Assembly (NCBI RefSeq): GCF_003991425.1
Contig: NZ_CP034346.1
Coordinates: forward strand, 4,439,501-4,503,500
Direction of reading: 5' to 3'
DNA: 64,000 nucleotides
Source of the DNA: Paenibacillus lutimineralis
GTDB lineage: Bacteria; Bacillota; Bacilli; Paenibacillales; Paenibacillaceae
The position numbers were made by a program, and so were the translations under genes. Every line of letters begins with the position of its first letter. Positions within the stretch are counted from its first letter, which is position 1. Below, one piece after another: positions 1 through 9,400 of this stretch. Below the pieces are notes generated by a model. The model was given only the letters and a program-made list of their open reading frames with translations. It did not search any database and was not told the DNA's origin.

Positions 1-490
1 GAGAGCCACGGCATCCATATTAATCCCCGCTTTGGTCGAACCAATATTCACGGATGAGCATACATGCTCGGTCTCTTTCAAGGCCCGTGGGATAGATTCG
101 ATCAGAGCTCGGTCGCCCGCCGCAAAGCCCTTTTGCACCAAGGCTGAATATCCGCCAATAAAGTTGACGCCAACGGTCTTCGCTGCACGGTCAAGCGTCT
201 TCGCGTACAACACCGGATCACCGCCGCTCGCAGCAACCAGAACGGAAATTGGCGTTACCGAGATACGCTTATTAATGATCGGAATTCCGTATTCCTTCTC
301 AATATCTTCACCCGTCTTGACCAAATCGCGGGCCAGTCGTGTTATTTTTGCGTACACTTTGTCACAGCTCTTCTCAATATCCGGGTCCGCGCAATCCAGC
401 AAGGAAATTCCCATCGTTATCGTACGGATATCCAGGTGCTGATCCTGGATCATATGAATCGTCTCTAGTACTTCTTTCGAATTTATCATC
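1..490 (-). CDS. UPF0210 (PFL/DUF711) family protein, 3' part cut by window edge
   Basis: The first 163 codons read open from the ATG at 490 to the window edge. Sequence such as [29 protein letters not shown] and [14 protein letters not shown] matches my memory of the UPF0210 (PFL, DUF711) family, whose full proteins are about 450 residues. Function is not established; some members were linked by structural work to a glycyl-radical-like fold, which I treat as uncertain. AAGGGA lies about nine bases before the start. The family normally sits directly behind a small ACT-domain gene, and that gene is present upstream (882-1151), here separated by a palindromic repeat. Start choice is fairly safe; an in-frame ATG eight codons or less upstream has no well-placed ribosome site. 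Confidence 0.85.
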
Positions 491-556
491 AGGTACATTC
501 CCTTCAGCCTTGATTAGAATATTGCTACTGCTAAGTTCCAAATTCAATTAACTCAT

Positions 557-876
557 GTTCAAAAAGGTCCGGTTTTCAGCATCGAGAAGGTTGGATGAAG
601 CTAGGGTCTGAGGAGCGCAGCGTACGTAGTGGGTACGTGAGCACCTGAGATGTTCCGTAGGAAACATGACTTCGTAAGCATGTGCTTAGACCCGGCTGAA
701 TTCAAGATTCGATGCCGAATTACTTCTTGATTTACTTCGTGTTAGATATAGAATTTATACGTTATCAGTGGAACTGATGGAATTCTATATCGCAAGAAAA
801 CCTACCTCTGGATCGCGGTCGCTCATCCTTGAATGACTTCGATCGGTTTTCTTATCAAAAGCGGAACTTTTTGAAC
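557..876. repeat. palindromic intergenic repeat, copy 1 (320 bp)
   Basis: The element begins GTTCAAAAAG and ends CTTTTTGAAC, a perfect 10-bp terminal inverted repeat. Inside are several nested hairpins, including one around GTTCC/GGAAAC and a long one with ATAGAATTT/AATTCTATA arms. It is the inverted orientation of copy 4 (59570-59925) and shares blocks with copies 2 (53176-53295) and 3 (54670-54872). No open reading frame of note. It separates the ACT gene from UPF0210, which are normally contiguous, so it probably inserted into the operon. Confidence 0.85.
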
Positions 877-881
877 TTCCT

Positions 882-1151
882 CTAAATGCGGTGCATGGAG
901 TTGAATAGATCCTCATGCATCACCTGAATGACGAGACCGTGTTGCTCACCCTCTGTGCGCATAATATCCACCAGTTCATGCAGTTTGCAATTAATTTGAT
1001 CAATATTCACCATCATAATCATAGCGAACATATCTTGAAGCACGGTCTGGCTCACTTCAATTACATTCGCATTGTATTTTGCGCACAGCGTACTTACACG
1101 CGCTAGAATTCCTACCGTATCTTTTCCAGTAACCGTAATAACAGCTCTCAT
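882..1151 (-). CDS. ACT domain-containing protein (UPF0237 type)
   Basis: An 89-residue protein made almost entirely of one ACT domain: MRAVITVTGKDTVGILARVS is the typical first strand and ligand-loop of the UPF0237 group, followed by a helix and the MIMMVNID strand. ACT domains bind small ligands, usually amino acids, and regulate partner proteins. In Firmicutes this gene precedes a UPF0210 gene, as here. AAAGGA sits ten bases before the ATG. The natural ligand is unknown. The repeat between this gene and the next could affect read-through to UPF0210. Confidence 0.88.
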   Translation of the reverse strand: MRAVITVTGKDTVGILARVSTLCAKYNANVIEVSQTVLQDMFAMIMMVNIDQINCKLHELVDIMRTEGEQHGLVIQVMHEDLFNSMHRI

Positions 1152-1488
1152 CGTCTTCTATCCTTTCGAGTATCAAATTATGTTCTATTGTATATTTAAT
1201 CTTTAATTTCTTACAACATAGGATTTTGCGATATTAAGTTTCTTACACTTGAACTCAAGATCATTTTTATCGCAAGAAAGAATCTTTATAAGTCTAATCA
1301 AGTCAATGATTGATCCCCATATCGAAGAAAGAGGTCCACCAAAATCTAACACAAACGGAAGAGATGCTGTTTTTTTTCTTTCATTCTATAAATATTCTGG
1401 AACTAGTGGAGATCCGATGGTAATATCGATTCATACAATAGAAACATGAAGCTGACCGATTTTTTTATAGTTAACAAAGGAGTAACTA
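1152..1488. other. intergenic stretch without recognisable gene
   Basis: AT-rich spacer between the divergent ACT gene and the response regulator. I see no gene or RNA that I can support. It must contain the two divergent promoters; the only clear signal is the AAGGAG ribosome site at its right end. Confidence 0.5.
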
Positions 1489-2181
1489 ATGAACAATCCG
1501 ATACATATTCTCGTTGCCGAGGACGATAATGATATCAGTCGATTGCTTTGCAGCATTATAAAGAAAAGCGGTTATATCCCTCAGCCGGCTTACTCCGGAA
1601 CAGAGGCGCTTCTCTACCTGGGGCAGCGCCGTTGGAGCATGTTGCTTCTTGATTTGATGCTGCCGGGCATGACAGGAGAAGAACTGCTCGAACGGATCGA
1701 CAGACGTGACGATATGCCGGTTATTATCATTTCGGCCAAAGACGAGCCGAAGACCAAAGTGTCTGTCCTGCGCGGGGGAGCGGACGATTTTATTACGAAA
1801 CCATTCGATGTAGAGGAAGTATCTGCGCGAATCGATTCCCATCTGCGTACGTATGCGCGAATTCCACAACCGGTTTTGTCTAATGTGCTGCAGCATAAAG
1901 GGCTTGTACTTGATCGGGACGCCATGTCGGTTACAGCAGATGGGGCTGAACTGACTCTAACAGCGCGAGAATTTCAGATTCTTTCGTTGCTATTGTCGGC
2001 ACCGATGAAGGTATTCACGAAATCCAATCTGTACGAAAGAGTTTGGCAGGAGCCATTCTATGGCGACGACAACATCATCAATGTTCATATGAGCAATTTG
2101 CGCAGCAAGCTGTTAAAAGCTGCTCCGCAAAGCGATTTTATCGAAACGGTATGGGGCATGGGATACCGGCTAAAGTCTTAA
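1489..2181 (+). CDS. OmpR/PhoB-family response regulator
   Basis: 230 residues. The receiver domain (about 5-120) has the acidic pair EDD at 11-13, phospho-acceptor D55 in LLLDLMLPG, and the conserved lysine in ITKPFD. The C-terminal winged helix (about 135-230) ends in VWGMGYRLK, diagnostic of the OmpR/PhoB group. AAGGAG lies eight bases before the ATG. It is the first gene of a module with an ABC ATPase, its permease and a sensor kinase that follow on the same strand, so it very likely controls that transporter in answer to the kinase at 3939-4868. This arrangement is common for sensing and detoxifying peptide antibiotics in Firmicutes; the inducing compound cannot be read from the sequence. 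Confidence 0.93.
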   Translation: MNNPIHILVAEDDNDISRLLCSIIKKSGYIPQPAYSGTEALLYLGQRRWSMLLLDLMLPGMTGEELLERIDRRDDMPVIIISAKDEPKTKVSVLRGGADDFITKPFDVEEVSARIDSHLRTYARIPQPVLSNVLQHKGLVLDRDAMSVTADGAELTLTAREFQILSLLLSAPMKVFTKSNLYERVWQEPFYGDDNIINVHMSNLRSKLLKAAPQSDFIETVWGMGYRLKS

Positions 2182-2261
2182 GACATTCTTAAGTTTTGGC
2201 TTTAGGTCTACTTATGTTTTGATTTCTATACTTGGTCTATCAGATAAAGGAGGCCAAGAAG

Positions 2262-3185
2262 ATGCAGGAGTATGTATTAAAAACAAACCAGCTATCCAAA
2301 AAGTTCAAAGACCATAAAGCGCTGGACAAAGTTAATTTGTCCATTCGGAGAGGCTCGATTTATGGGTTCATTGGACAAAACGGAGCTGGAAAATCAACGT
2401 TGATCCGCCTTATAACGGGACTTGCCTTTCCGACCGAGGGATCGATTGAGCTGTTCGGTGCCTGCGAAGAGAAGGCTTTAATCCAGGCTCGCAAACGAAT
2501 CGGCTCTATTATTGAGAGCCCTGCTTTGTTTCCTCATATGACCGCCAGCGAGAATCTGGAGGCGAACCGGATTCTACGCGGTATTCCCGGCAAAGATTGC
2601 GTTCCCAGAATGCTCAAGCAGGTAGGGTTGGAAGGAACCGGAAAGAAAAAAGCGAAAAATTTTTCACTCGGCATGAAGCAGAGGCTGGGTTTGGCAGTCG
2701 CCTTGCTGGGGGATCCAGAACTCCTCATTTTGGATGAGCCGACGAATGGATTGGATCCGATGGGCGTTATTGAAATGCGGGAGCTGCTCAAGAAATTAAA
2801 TCGGGAGCTCGGCATGACGATCCTAATCTCAAGCCATATCCTAAGCGAGTTGCATTTGATGGCAAGTCATTATGGCATCATTCACGGTGGCCGGCTATTG
2901 GAGCAGCTTACCGCCCAAGAGTTGGACGGAAAATGTCGGCAGTATGTGTATATTAAAGTAAATGATCCTGGCATGGCAGCAGCCGTTATTCAGAACCATC
3001 TGGGCACAACCGATTTCGAAGTGATGCAGGATGGAGCCATCAAATTGTATAACCATATTGAGCAGCCTGGTAAAATTTCTTCTGTGCTTTTCTCTGCGGG
3101 TCTGGAAGTTGAGAAGTTTACGCCCATGGGGGAAGACTTGGAAAGTTATTTCACAAAGCGGATTGGGGGTAGTCCGCATGTATAA
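2262..3185 (+). CDS. ABC transporter ATP-binding protein, BcrA/lantibiotic-immunity type
   Basis: 307 residues. Walker A GQNGAGKST, signature LGMKQRLG, Walker B LLILDEP and the switch histidine in ISSHILSEL are all present. The C-terminal third is the variable extension of the BcrA/drug-export group. AAAGGAGG lies eight bases before the ATG at 2262; an in-frame upstream GTG reading lacks a ribosome site. The stop overlaps the start of the permease gene by eight bases, so the two proteins are probably translationally coupled and form one exporter. Role inferred from family and context: ATP-driven removal or detoxification of a membrane-active compound such as bacitracin or a lantibiotic. Confidence 0.92.
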   Translation: MQEYVLKTNQLSKKFKDHKALDKVNLSIRRGSIYGFIGQNGAGKSTLIRLITGLAFPTEGSIELFGACEEKALIQARKRIGSIIESPALFPHMTASENLEANRILRGIPGKDCVPRMLKQVGLEGTGKKKAKNFSLGMKQRLGLAVALLGDPELLILDEPTNGLDPMGVIEMRELLKKLNRELGMTILISSHILSELHLMASHYGIIHGGRLLEQLTAQELDGKCRQYVYIKVNDPGMAAAVIQNHLGTTDFEVMQDGAIKLYNHIEQPGKISSVLFSAGLEVEKFTPMGEDLESYFTKRIGGSPHV

Positions 3186-3939
3186 TCTGATCAGAGCCGA
3201 GTTTTTTAAGCTTCGCAAGAACAGATCGTTCTGGACGTTGCTGATTGCACTTGTAGTAGTCTCGCTTGCTTACCCCTTGTTATATTATTTTGATCATCAA
3301 TCCAGTGGAGAGCCGCAATTCACGGGAGCACAGTTTCTGAGCACCTTTATTGCAAGCAATGCCTACGCTATCAAATTCGGCGTTGCTGTGTTGGCCGGAT
3401 TTTTCATTTCCAATGAGTATGCTACAGGTATCATGAAAACGATCGCTTCGTCGGGCAACACTAGAGGGCGGCTGTATACGGCAAAGCTCTTCGGATTCGT
3501 AGCCGGTGCCATGTTGGTTTCTCTTGTTTTTCCAATCGTCAGCACAGTGGAGGTTACGTTTCTATCGGGCTTTGGTCATTTACCGGCGGATAGTAGTGTG
3601 TTTTTCATACCTAGAGTGTTGGGTCTGACGCTGCTGTATACAGCGGCCTACGCGGCCATTGGGGCGATGTTTGCTGTAATCCTAACTGACAGCGGCAAAA
3701 CGATCGGGGTTTCTATCATTTTCTTTCTAATGATCGATATCGTTTTGGCCGGCATAGGTTCGAAGGTTGAATTCTTTGCCAAGTTGTACGATTATTCTAT
3801 TTTTAAACTGGTTGGGGATATCGGCAAACCGAGCATCGATAGCGGAGATTGGCCTGCGCTCCTGCTTGTGCCGTTGTTGACAATTGTCTTATGTGCTATG
3901 CTGGGCATTTTGGTATTCCGGCGTAAAGATATTAAATAA
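3178..3939 (+). CDS. ABC-2 type transporter permease
   Basis: 253 residues with about six hydrophobic segments. It starts MYNLIRAEFFKLRKNRSFWT, the usual N-terminus of BcrB/lantibiotic-immunity permeases, followed by a membrane segment and the motif GIMKTIASSGNTR, the cytoplasmic loop of ABC-2 permeases. The start at 3178 lies inside the end of the ATPase gene (ATGTATAA overlap). Its stop shares one base with the ATG of the sensor kinase, giving a tightly coupled operon. The membrane half of the exporter formed with the preceding ATPase; substrate unknown. Confidence 0.88.
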   Translation: MYNLIRAEFFKLRKNRSFWTLLIALVVVSLAYPLLYYFDHQSSGEPQFTGAQFLSTFIASNAYAIKFGVAVLAGFFISNEYATGIMKTIASSGNTRGRLYTAKLFGFVAGAMLVSLVFPIVSTVEVTFLSGFGHLPADSSVFFIPRVLGLTLLYTAAYAAIGAMFAVILTDSGKTIGVSIIFFLMIDIVLAGIGSKVEFFAKLYDYSIFKLVGDIGKPSIDSGDWPALLLVPLLTIVLCAMLGILVFRRKDIK

Positions 3940-4868
3940 TGATGGGAGTGAGGAAAGTGCTGCTTGTCCTGACGATCTTATCAATGGCGGCAGCAGCTTT
4001 CCTGCTTGTCCACCTACTAATGCTGAGGAGGGAATTAGGGCGGATGACGGAACAATTGCAAAGCTACAACGAAGGAGTAACTGGCAAAAAAATCGACGTC
4101 GCCCTATTCGATCCAAAGCTCGAAGCGCTTGCCGGGCAAATCAATCGTCAGTCCCATTTAATCGTCGAAGCGAAAGCACATCGAAAACGAATCGAAAACG
4201 AATTTCGACAGGCGGCCGCGAGCATTTCCCACGATATCCGTACTCCGTTAACCTCTATCTTCGGTTATATCCAGTTGTTGGAGGTAGAGAACATAACGCC
4301 TGAAGAGAAACTCGAATACATCGCAGTCGTAAAAAATCGAACCAAACGCTTGCAGGCGTTATTAAACGATTTTTTTGAGCTGTCCGTGATCGAATCGCCA
4401 GATTACCCGCTGAAAACCGAAAAGCTTGGATTGACCGCCCTAATCTCCGACATTGTGGTCGATTTTTACGATTCCTTTAACGAACGCGGCATCATACCTG
4501 ACATACGGCTGCCGGAAGAAAATGCGTCCGTATACGCTGACGAATCGGCTGTGCGGAGAGTCGTTGAGAACTTACTTTTCAACACGGTAAAGTATGCTTC
4601 CAGTCAGGTGGAAATCTGGTTGGAACAGCGGCAGGAGACAGTAGACCTGACCATTATTAACGATGCGAGGGAACTGGCTGGAAGTGACGTTAACCTTTTG
4701 TTTGATCGGTTCTACACGGCAGATCGTGCTCGATCCGCCCAAACATCCGGGCTTGGCCTTCCTATCGCCAAAAGCCTGATGAACAACATGGGGGGTACGC
4801 TGACGGCCGAACTGAACGGTGAAAAGTTGATGCTCATCTGCCGCTGGAAAAAAGTAAAACGGCATTGA
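3939..4868 (+). CDS. sensor histidine kinase with a single N-terminal membrane segment
   Basis: 309 residues. One membrane helix (about 7-28) with no outside domain, a linker, H-box SHDIRTPLTSI with phospho-accepting H98, N-box ENLLFNTVKYA, a weak G1 region and G2 SGLGLPIAKSLM. The lack of any extracellular sensor suggests the signal comes through the membrane or the neighbouring ABC transporter. The ATG at 3939 overlaps the permease stop (TAATG); an alternative GTG at 3957 sits behind GGGAGTGAGG and would shorten the protein by six residues. Partner of the response regulator at 1489-2181. Confidence 0.9.
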   Translation: MMGVRKVLLVLTILSMAAAAFLLVHLLMLRRELGRMTEQLQSYNEGVTGKKIDVALFDPKLEALAGQINRQSHLIVEAKAHRKRIENEFRQAAASISHDIRTPLTSIFGYIQLLEVENITPEEKLEYIAVVKNRTKRLQALLNDFFELSVIESPDYPLKTEKLGLTALISDIVVDFYDSFNERGIIPDIRLPEENASVYADESAVRRVVENLLFNTVKYASSQVEIWLEQRQETVDLTIINDARELAGSDVNLLFDRFYTADRARSAQTSGLGLPIAKSLMNNMGGTLTAELNGEKLMLICRWKKVKRH

Positions 4869-4884
4869 AACCGACCGCGTGACA

Positions 4885-5060
4885 CTACATTCGGTAATTG
4901 CAATTGATTTTGCATTTTTTCATGTTTCCTCCGCCGCGGGCGGCCGATGGGACTTGGCCCAGCCATTCGTAGAAGTAATGATCGTCTGGGTGACCACCTA
5001 CTCCGCGCATGTGGAAGATCATCTCGGTGCGATCGCCCTGTGTTTTTGATTTTTTGCGGG
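4885..5060 (-). pseudogene. remnant of an SRPBCC/AHSA1-like protein
   Basis: On the minus strand the stretch reads GDRTEMIFHMRGVGGHPDD followed by HYFYEWLG, then a short lysine- and cysteine-containing tail and a TAG stop at 4885. The first part resembles the C-terminal strand and helix region of SRPBCC (AHSA1-like) proteins. No start codon and no upstream domain follow in the same frame; a one-base shift upstream reads EFEGFRDIKPAKN, which may be the next part. So this appears to be a truncated gene relic between two unrelated genes. Family assignment is from memory and tentative. Confidence 0.35.
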
Positions 5061-5177
5061 CTTTATATCTCTAAACCCTTCAAATTCTAATGAGACGTAG
5101 TCCTAAAGAGAAAGCCACTAACCTATGCGTAGCGCTCGGTTGATGGCTTCTTTTAACAGTATCAGACAGACAAAGTT

Positions 5178-6161
5178 TTAGGTGTGATAGCTCCATTGCC
5201 CTAACCAGATATAGATGGCCATCAAACCAAATAACAATACACAGAAATTAATGACCACAAATAAGCAACGCATTGTCATGGTACGGTGGAACTTGAAGAG
5301 GGTCTTGAACCCATCGTTACCGTTAATGATGAACAAGATCAGTATTGTATGTACGATGGTATGTCCAACGATTTCTTTAAATCCGAATACGGTTGTCGTA
5401 AGGATAAATATACTCGTAAGTAAGAACGCAGAGAATCGATTTAAAAGTCCAACGATAAATGCCCAAGCAAGTCCTAGCTCAATGAAGGCGCTAATCAAAA
5501 CAAAATGTTCAACGGAAAAACCCAAAGTTGGAAGGTGATATTCGATCATGAGGGAGTTAGCAAGTTCGGGTAGCGTAAGCTTTTCCATGGCGATCCATGC
5601 CAGTGACAAGCCTGTAAATAAATAGAGAACCATATTGATTGAGGGGGACCATCGTGTGTTAACGACGCATAAGTAATAGATGATTCCAACATAGAATACA
5701 TAGTCCATTACATGGAACATTCCGTAGTTCACAATGGCAGTAATGTATAGCACAGTAATTGCCAGGCCACTACCGAGGAGCAGCTTGCGGTGCAATAGTC
5801 CCACCATGGCCACTATAAGAAAGAGGTATACCCATATATCATTAGACACGAACGTTGGGGATATATAGGTTCCTGTACAGAGTTGAAGGAGGAGACCAAG
5901 GCCAAGACCTACACGTAAAATCGTCAATTGAAATCGCCTTAACTTATTAAGTAAAAAGTGAAATTGGTGAACAATGCGATATTTCTCCAGTTTTTCATTG
6001 CATATTGCTGCAATAAGCAATGCCGCGAGCGTGAATACCAACCAGAAGAGAAAAACGGGGGTGATAACCTTAGACATGGATTCGGGGTGCCATAGTTGTT
6101 GATGCGTAAACCATTTGACGTGCATGATTAAATTGCTCCATGGAGGGAGCCATTGTGCCAT
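5178..6161 (-). CDS. multi-pass membrane protein, DoxX-like
   Basis: About 327 residues with eight to nine hydrophobic helices. The C-terminal half has the spacing and charged helix ends of DoxX-like proteins (WIAMEKLTLPELANSLM, then FIELGLAWAFIVG), and a histidine-bearing helix GHTIVHTILILF. Function unknown. The ATG at 6161 is preceded by AAAAGGAAGTG at workable distance; a GTG four codons upstream touches that ribosome site and is less likely. Monocistronic between the kinase region and the surface-protein gene. Confidence 0.6.
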   Translation of the reverse strand: MAQWLPPWSNLIMHVKWFTHQQLWHPESMSKVITPVFLFWLVFTLAALLIAAICNEKLEKYRIVHQFHFLLNKLRRFQLTILRVGLGLGLLLQLCTGTYISPTFVSNDIWVYLFLIVAMVGLLHRKLLLGSGLAITVLYITAIVNYGMFHVMDYVFYVGIIYYLCVVNTRWSPSINMVLYLFTGLSLAWIAMEKLTLPELANSLMIEYHLPTLGFSVEHFVLISAFIELGLAWAFIVGLLNRFSAFLLTSIFILTTTVFGFKEIVGHTIVHTILILFIINGNDGFKTLFKFHRTMTMRCLFVVINFCVLLFGLMAIYIWLGQWSYHT

Positions 6162-6363
6162 ATGGCGGATCACTTCCTTTTATTAAAATTTCAAACAAAA
6201 ATATAATAACATAAAATATACAAATAATAACACTAATTTCCTGATGTTTTTATTTATGGATTTATCAATTCATAGATTCTCTTGTGAACTTAAATAGGAG
6301 ACTCATAGAATACCATGTTCGTGCAGCCCATTCCCAAAAATAAAATAGATATAAACTATATCG

Positions 6364-6399
6364 TGCAAAAATAGGCGCTGCCGATTAGCTGGCAGCGCC
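6364..6399 (-). terminator. rho-independent terminator of the SLH surface-protein gene
   Basis: A 9-bp GGCGCTGCC/GGCAGCGCC stem with an 8-base loop (6374-6399) is followed on the minus strand by ATTTTTG, just after the stop of the large gene at 6413. Confidence 0.85.
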
Positions 6400-6412
6400 T
6401 TGCCCATCCTTC

Positions 6413-9400
6413 TTATTTCTCTTCCTGTTGTCCTATCATTCGCAGTAGCATGACCGTCGCTTCCACCCGCGTCACCTTTTCATTCGGTTCGAAACGGTTC
6501 TGTCCACGGCCATCCACAATGCCAAGCGCGTGAATTGCTTCTATCGCACCCTTTGCCCATTGTTGAATCGCTTCGTCGTCAGCAAAGCCAGTCGATGCTT
6601 GAACGTTACTTTGTAACTTAAGTGCCCTAGCGATCATTACTGCCATCTCGGAACGGGTAATGTAGGCACTCGGACGGAAGCTGCCGTCCTCATATCCGTT
6701 GACGATCCCTTCTTGCACCACTTGCATAACTGCCCTTGTTGCCCATTCGCCGATTTGAGCGTGATCGACGAACGTCATCGAGGAACTTCCTCCTTCCAAT
6801 TTCAATGCACCTGCCAGCATCACCGTAAACTCGGCCCGGGTAACGGCAAGGTTCGGTTGGAACGTTCCATCAGGATAACCGCTTATAATGCCATTCGCCG
6901 CGGCGCGTTTGATGTTGCTTTCTGCCCAGTGGCCGGAGATGTCTGTGAAATGGATGACCGGTTCAGATGGCTTTGGTATTTCGCGGCGAATGTTCAGCGT
7001 ATACTCCTTCTCACTTCTATTCTCCGCCATCACAATCAGCACCAGTTTATTGTCGCCTTCCTCCAGATGGACCTGGGTTCTGTCCACGATCACTTTATCC
7101 TTCAACATCACCTTTGCCGCGGAGTGCACTGGTTTTACTGCAATTTCGACCAGCTCGGCTTCCGTTCGAGCTGTATAACTTGTCGTACCGACAGTAAACG
7201 ATGGGCTGAGGTCCAATATCTTATCCTTATCCCATACCTGTAATTCTCCCAGTTCAGCGTTGCTGGATAACGTGATGCCCCCTTCTGAACCACTGCCTCC
7301 GGAAGCGCTGCCTCCGGAACCGCCGCCCCCACTTGAAGATCGGGCTGTCGTTGCTTGCTTAGCTAGCGGCATGCTTTCGTTACCTGCTTCGTTGAAAGCC
7401 GTAACTTTGAACGTATACGTCGTATTGGCCGCGAGGCCATTGACTGTGGTTGCGTATACGGTGCTGGTTACGGTCGTGTGCTCCTTGTTATCGACGTATA
7501 TCCGATAGCCGGTAACTCCGTCATTATCCGTCGCTGTTGACCATGACAGTTTTACACTCGTTTGCATGATGTCTGATACAATCAATTCACTGCTATTCGG
7601 CCATTGCGGCGCTTCGGTGTCCGGGTTCGGTAGCTGTGGTGATGTCTTAGCAGAAGCAATCAGGGCTTTGCTTTCGTTCCCTTCTTCGTCAAAAGCCGTG
7701 ACTTTGAACGAGTAGGTTGTATCAGCACTCAAGCCGTCAACCATCATTGTATAGACACTGCTGCTTACCGTCCTATGCTCCTTGCTATCGACGTAAATCC
7801 GATATCCGGTCACACCGACGTTATCCGTCGCTGTCGGCCACGACAGCTTTACGCTAGATTGCGTGACGTCCGACACCGTCAGCACACTTCCTTCCGGCCA
7901 TTGCGGCGCTTCGGTGTCCGGTTTCGATGACTGTGGTAATGTCTTGGCTGTTGCAGTCAGGGGCTCGCTTTCTTTCCCCCCTAAACTGTACGCCCTAACT
8001 TGGAACGTATATTCCGTATCGGCCGTTAAGTCATTAATACTAGTTTCGTATTCGCTAGCGCTTACCGCCTTGCCCCCCGTCCCGATCACGGCAATCTGAA
8101 AACTAATTACTTTGTCATTATCTACCGGAACGGGCCAAGATAACTTCACACTTGTTTGTGTAATGTCTGAGATGGTTAGTGTACTTCCTTCCGGCCATGT
8201 CGGGAGTTCAGTGTCCACGATCGGAATGACCAGCAGCTTTGGTGTACCTGCACTAAACGTCAACGTCAAGGTGACCGATCCGACTGCCTGATGAGCCAGG
8301 TATTCCTTCTTGATCGTCAGCACATTGCCAACAAGCGTATAATCTTCGCTCGCCACTAGCTCATCCGAACCGTTCTTAATGCTGAGCAATGTGTTGCCGT
8401 TCAGTGTAACGGTCGTCGTTATATCCTCTTGATTCGCCGGATTCTTATCGAAGCTGCCGTTGATCGGGTCAACAAACACCGGACTCGGAAGAGTAACTGC
8501 CTCGCTTGTAACATCCCCGTCCGATCCAAGTACAGGCGCTGCAAAATTTAGTCGGGCGCCAGTAATTTCTCTATCATAGTTCGCTCCCAGATCTTCGAAA
8601 ACCACTTTTCCATTTTCCGCTTGTTTTACTGTCGTACCTGTCAAATTCCAGTTTCCAGAGTCACTTTTTGATACCTCAACCGACGTGGAACTATTTTCAC
8701 TCACATTGCCAAAATCATCGACAATCCATAAAACCGGCTGCGGGTCAAACAGCCCTGTTGGCGCGTCAAATCCTGAGATATCTCTCTGTATCTTTAGTTT
8801 CTTTCCATCGCCAGATTCAGGTTGTACGACAATGGCCTCCAGATTAGGCTCCAGCAGTCCCTTGATTTGAAATTGAAGCGTCTGCTGTACCGCTGCATGC
8901 AGAACAAGAGGTACTGTAGCGACTCCATTTGTAAATTGCACCTGAATCGTTTTTGGTGTGCCGTCCAATTCCTCGCCTGCAAAAAATCCGAATGTCCCAT
9001 CTGGCGCTGCTGCATAGCCTTCAAGTGTTACTTCTGCCAGCTCGTTAAAGGAAGTATTCAAGCTGCCATCTGCGTAATGAACTTCAAAGAGAACGTTTAC
9101 CGCCGAGCCCACTTTTAACTCTGGCGATTCAAGCTCAGCTACCGCTTTATATGGCTCCTGGACAAGTTGATAGTAGGCGCTTCCATTAGCTGAGTCGATA
9201 AAAGGACCTTCAACGAGAGTATCGGATTTCAAATTAACTACTGGCCGTATGCCAACCTTTAAGTTGCCAGACTTAACAAGAACTGCCCCATTCGCATTGT
9301 TGACTAGATAATTACTATGAAAGCTATATTGCGATCTAGTCCAATGATACTCCGATTCGTTGCCGCTAGTCTTTCTGTTGTTGGCATCATTGAAGTAAGG

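Noticed and set aside
1249..1449. 66-codon plus frame before the response regulator
   Set aside because: No ribosome site and low-complexity AT-rich composition.
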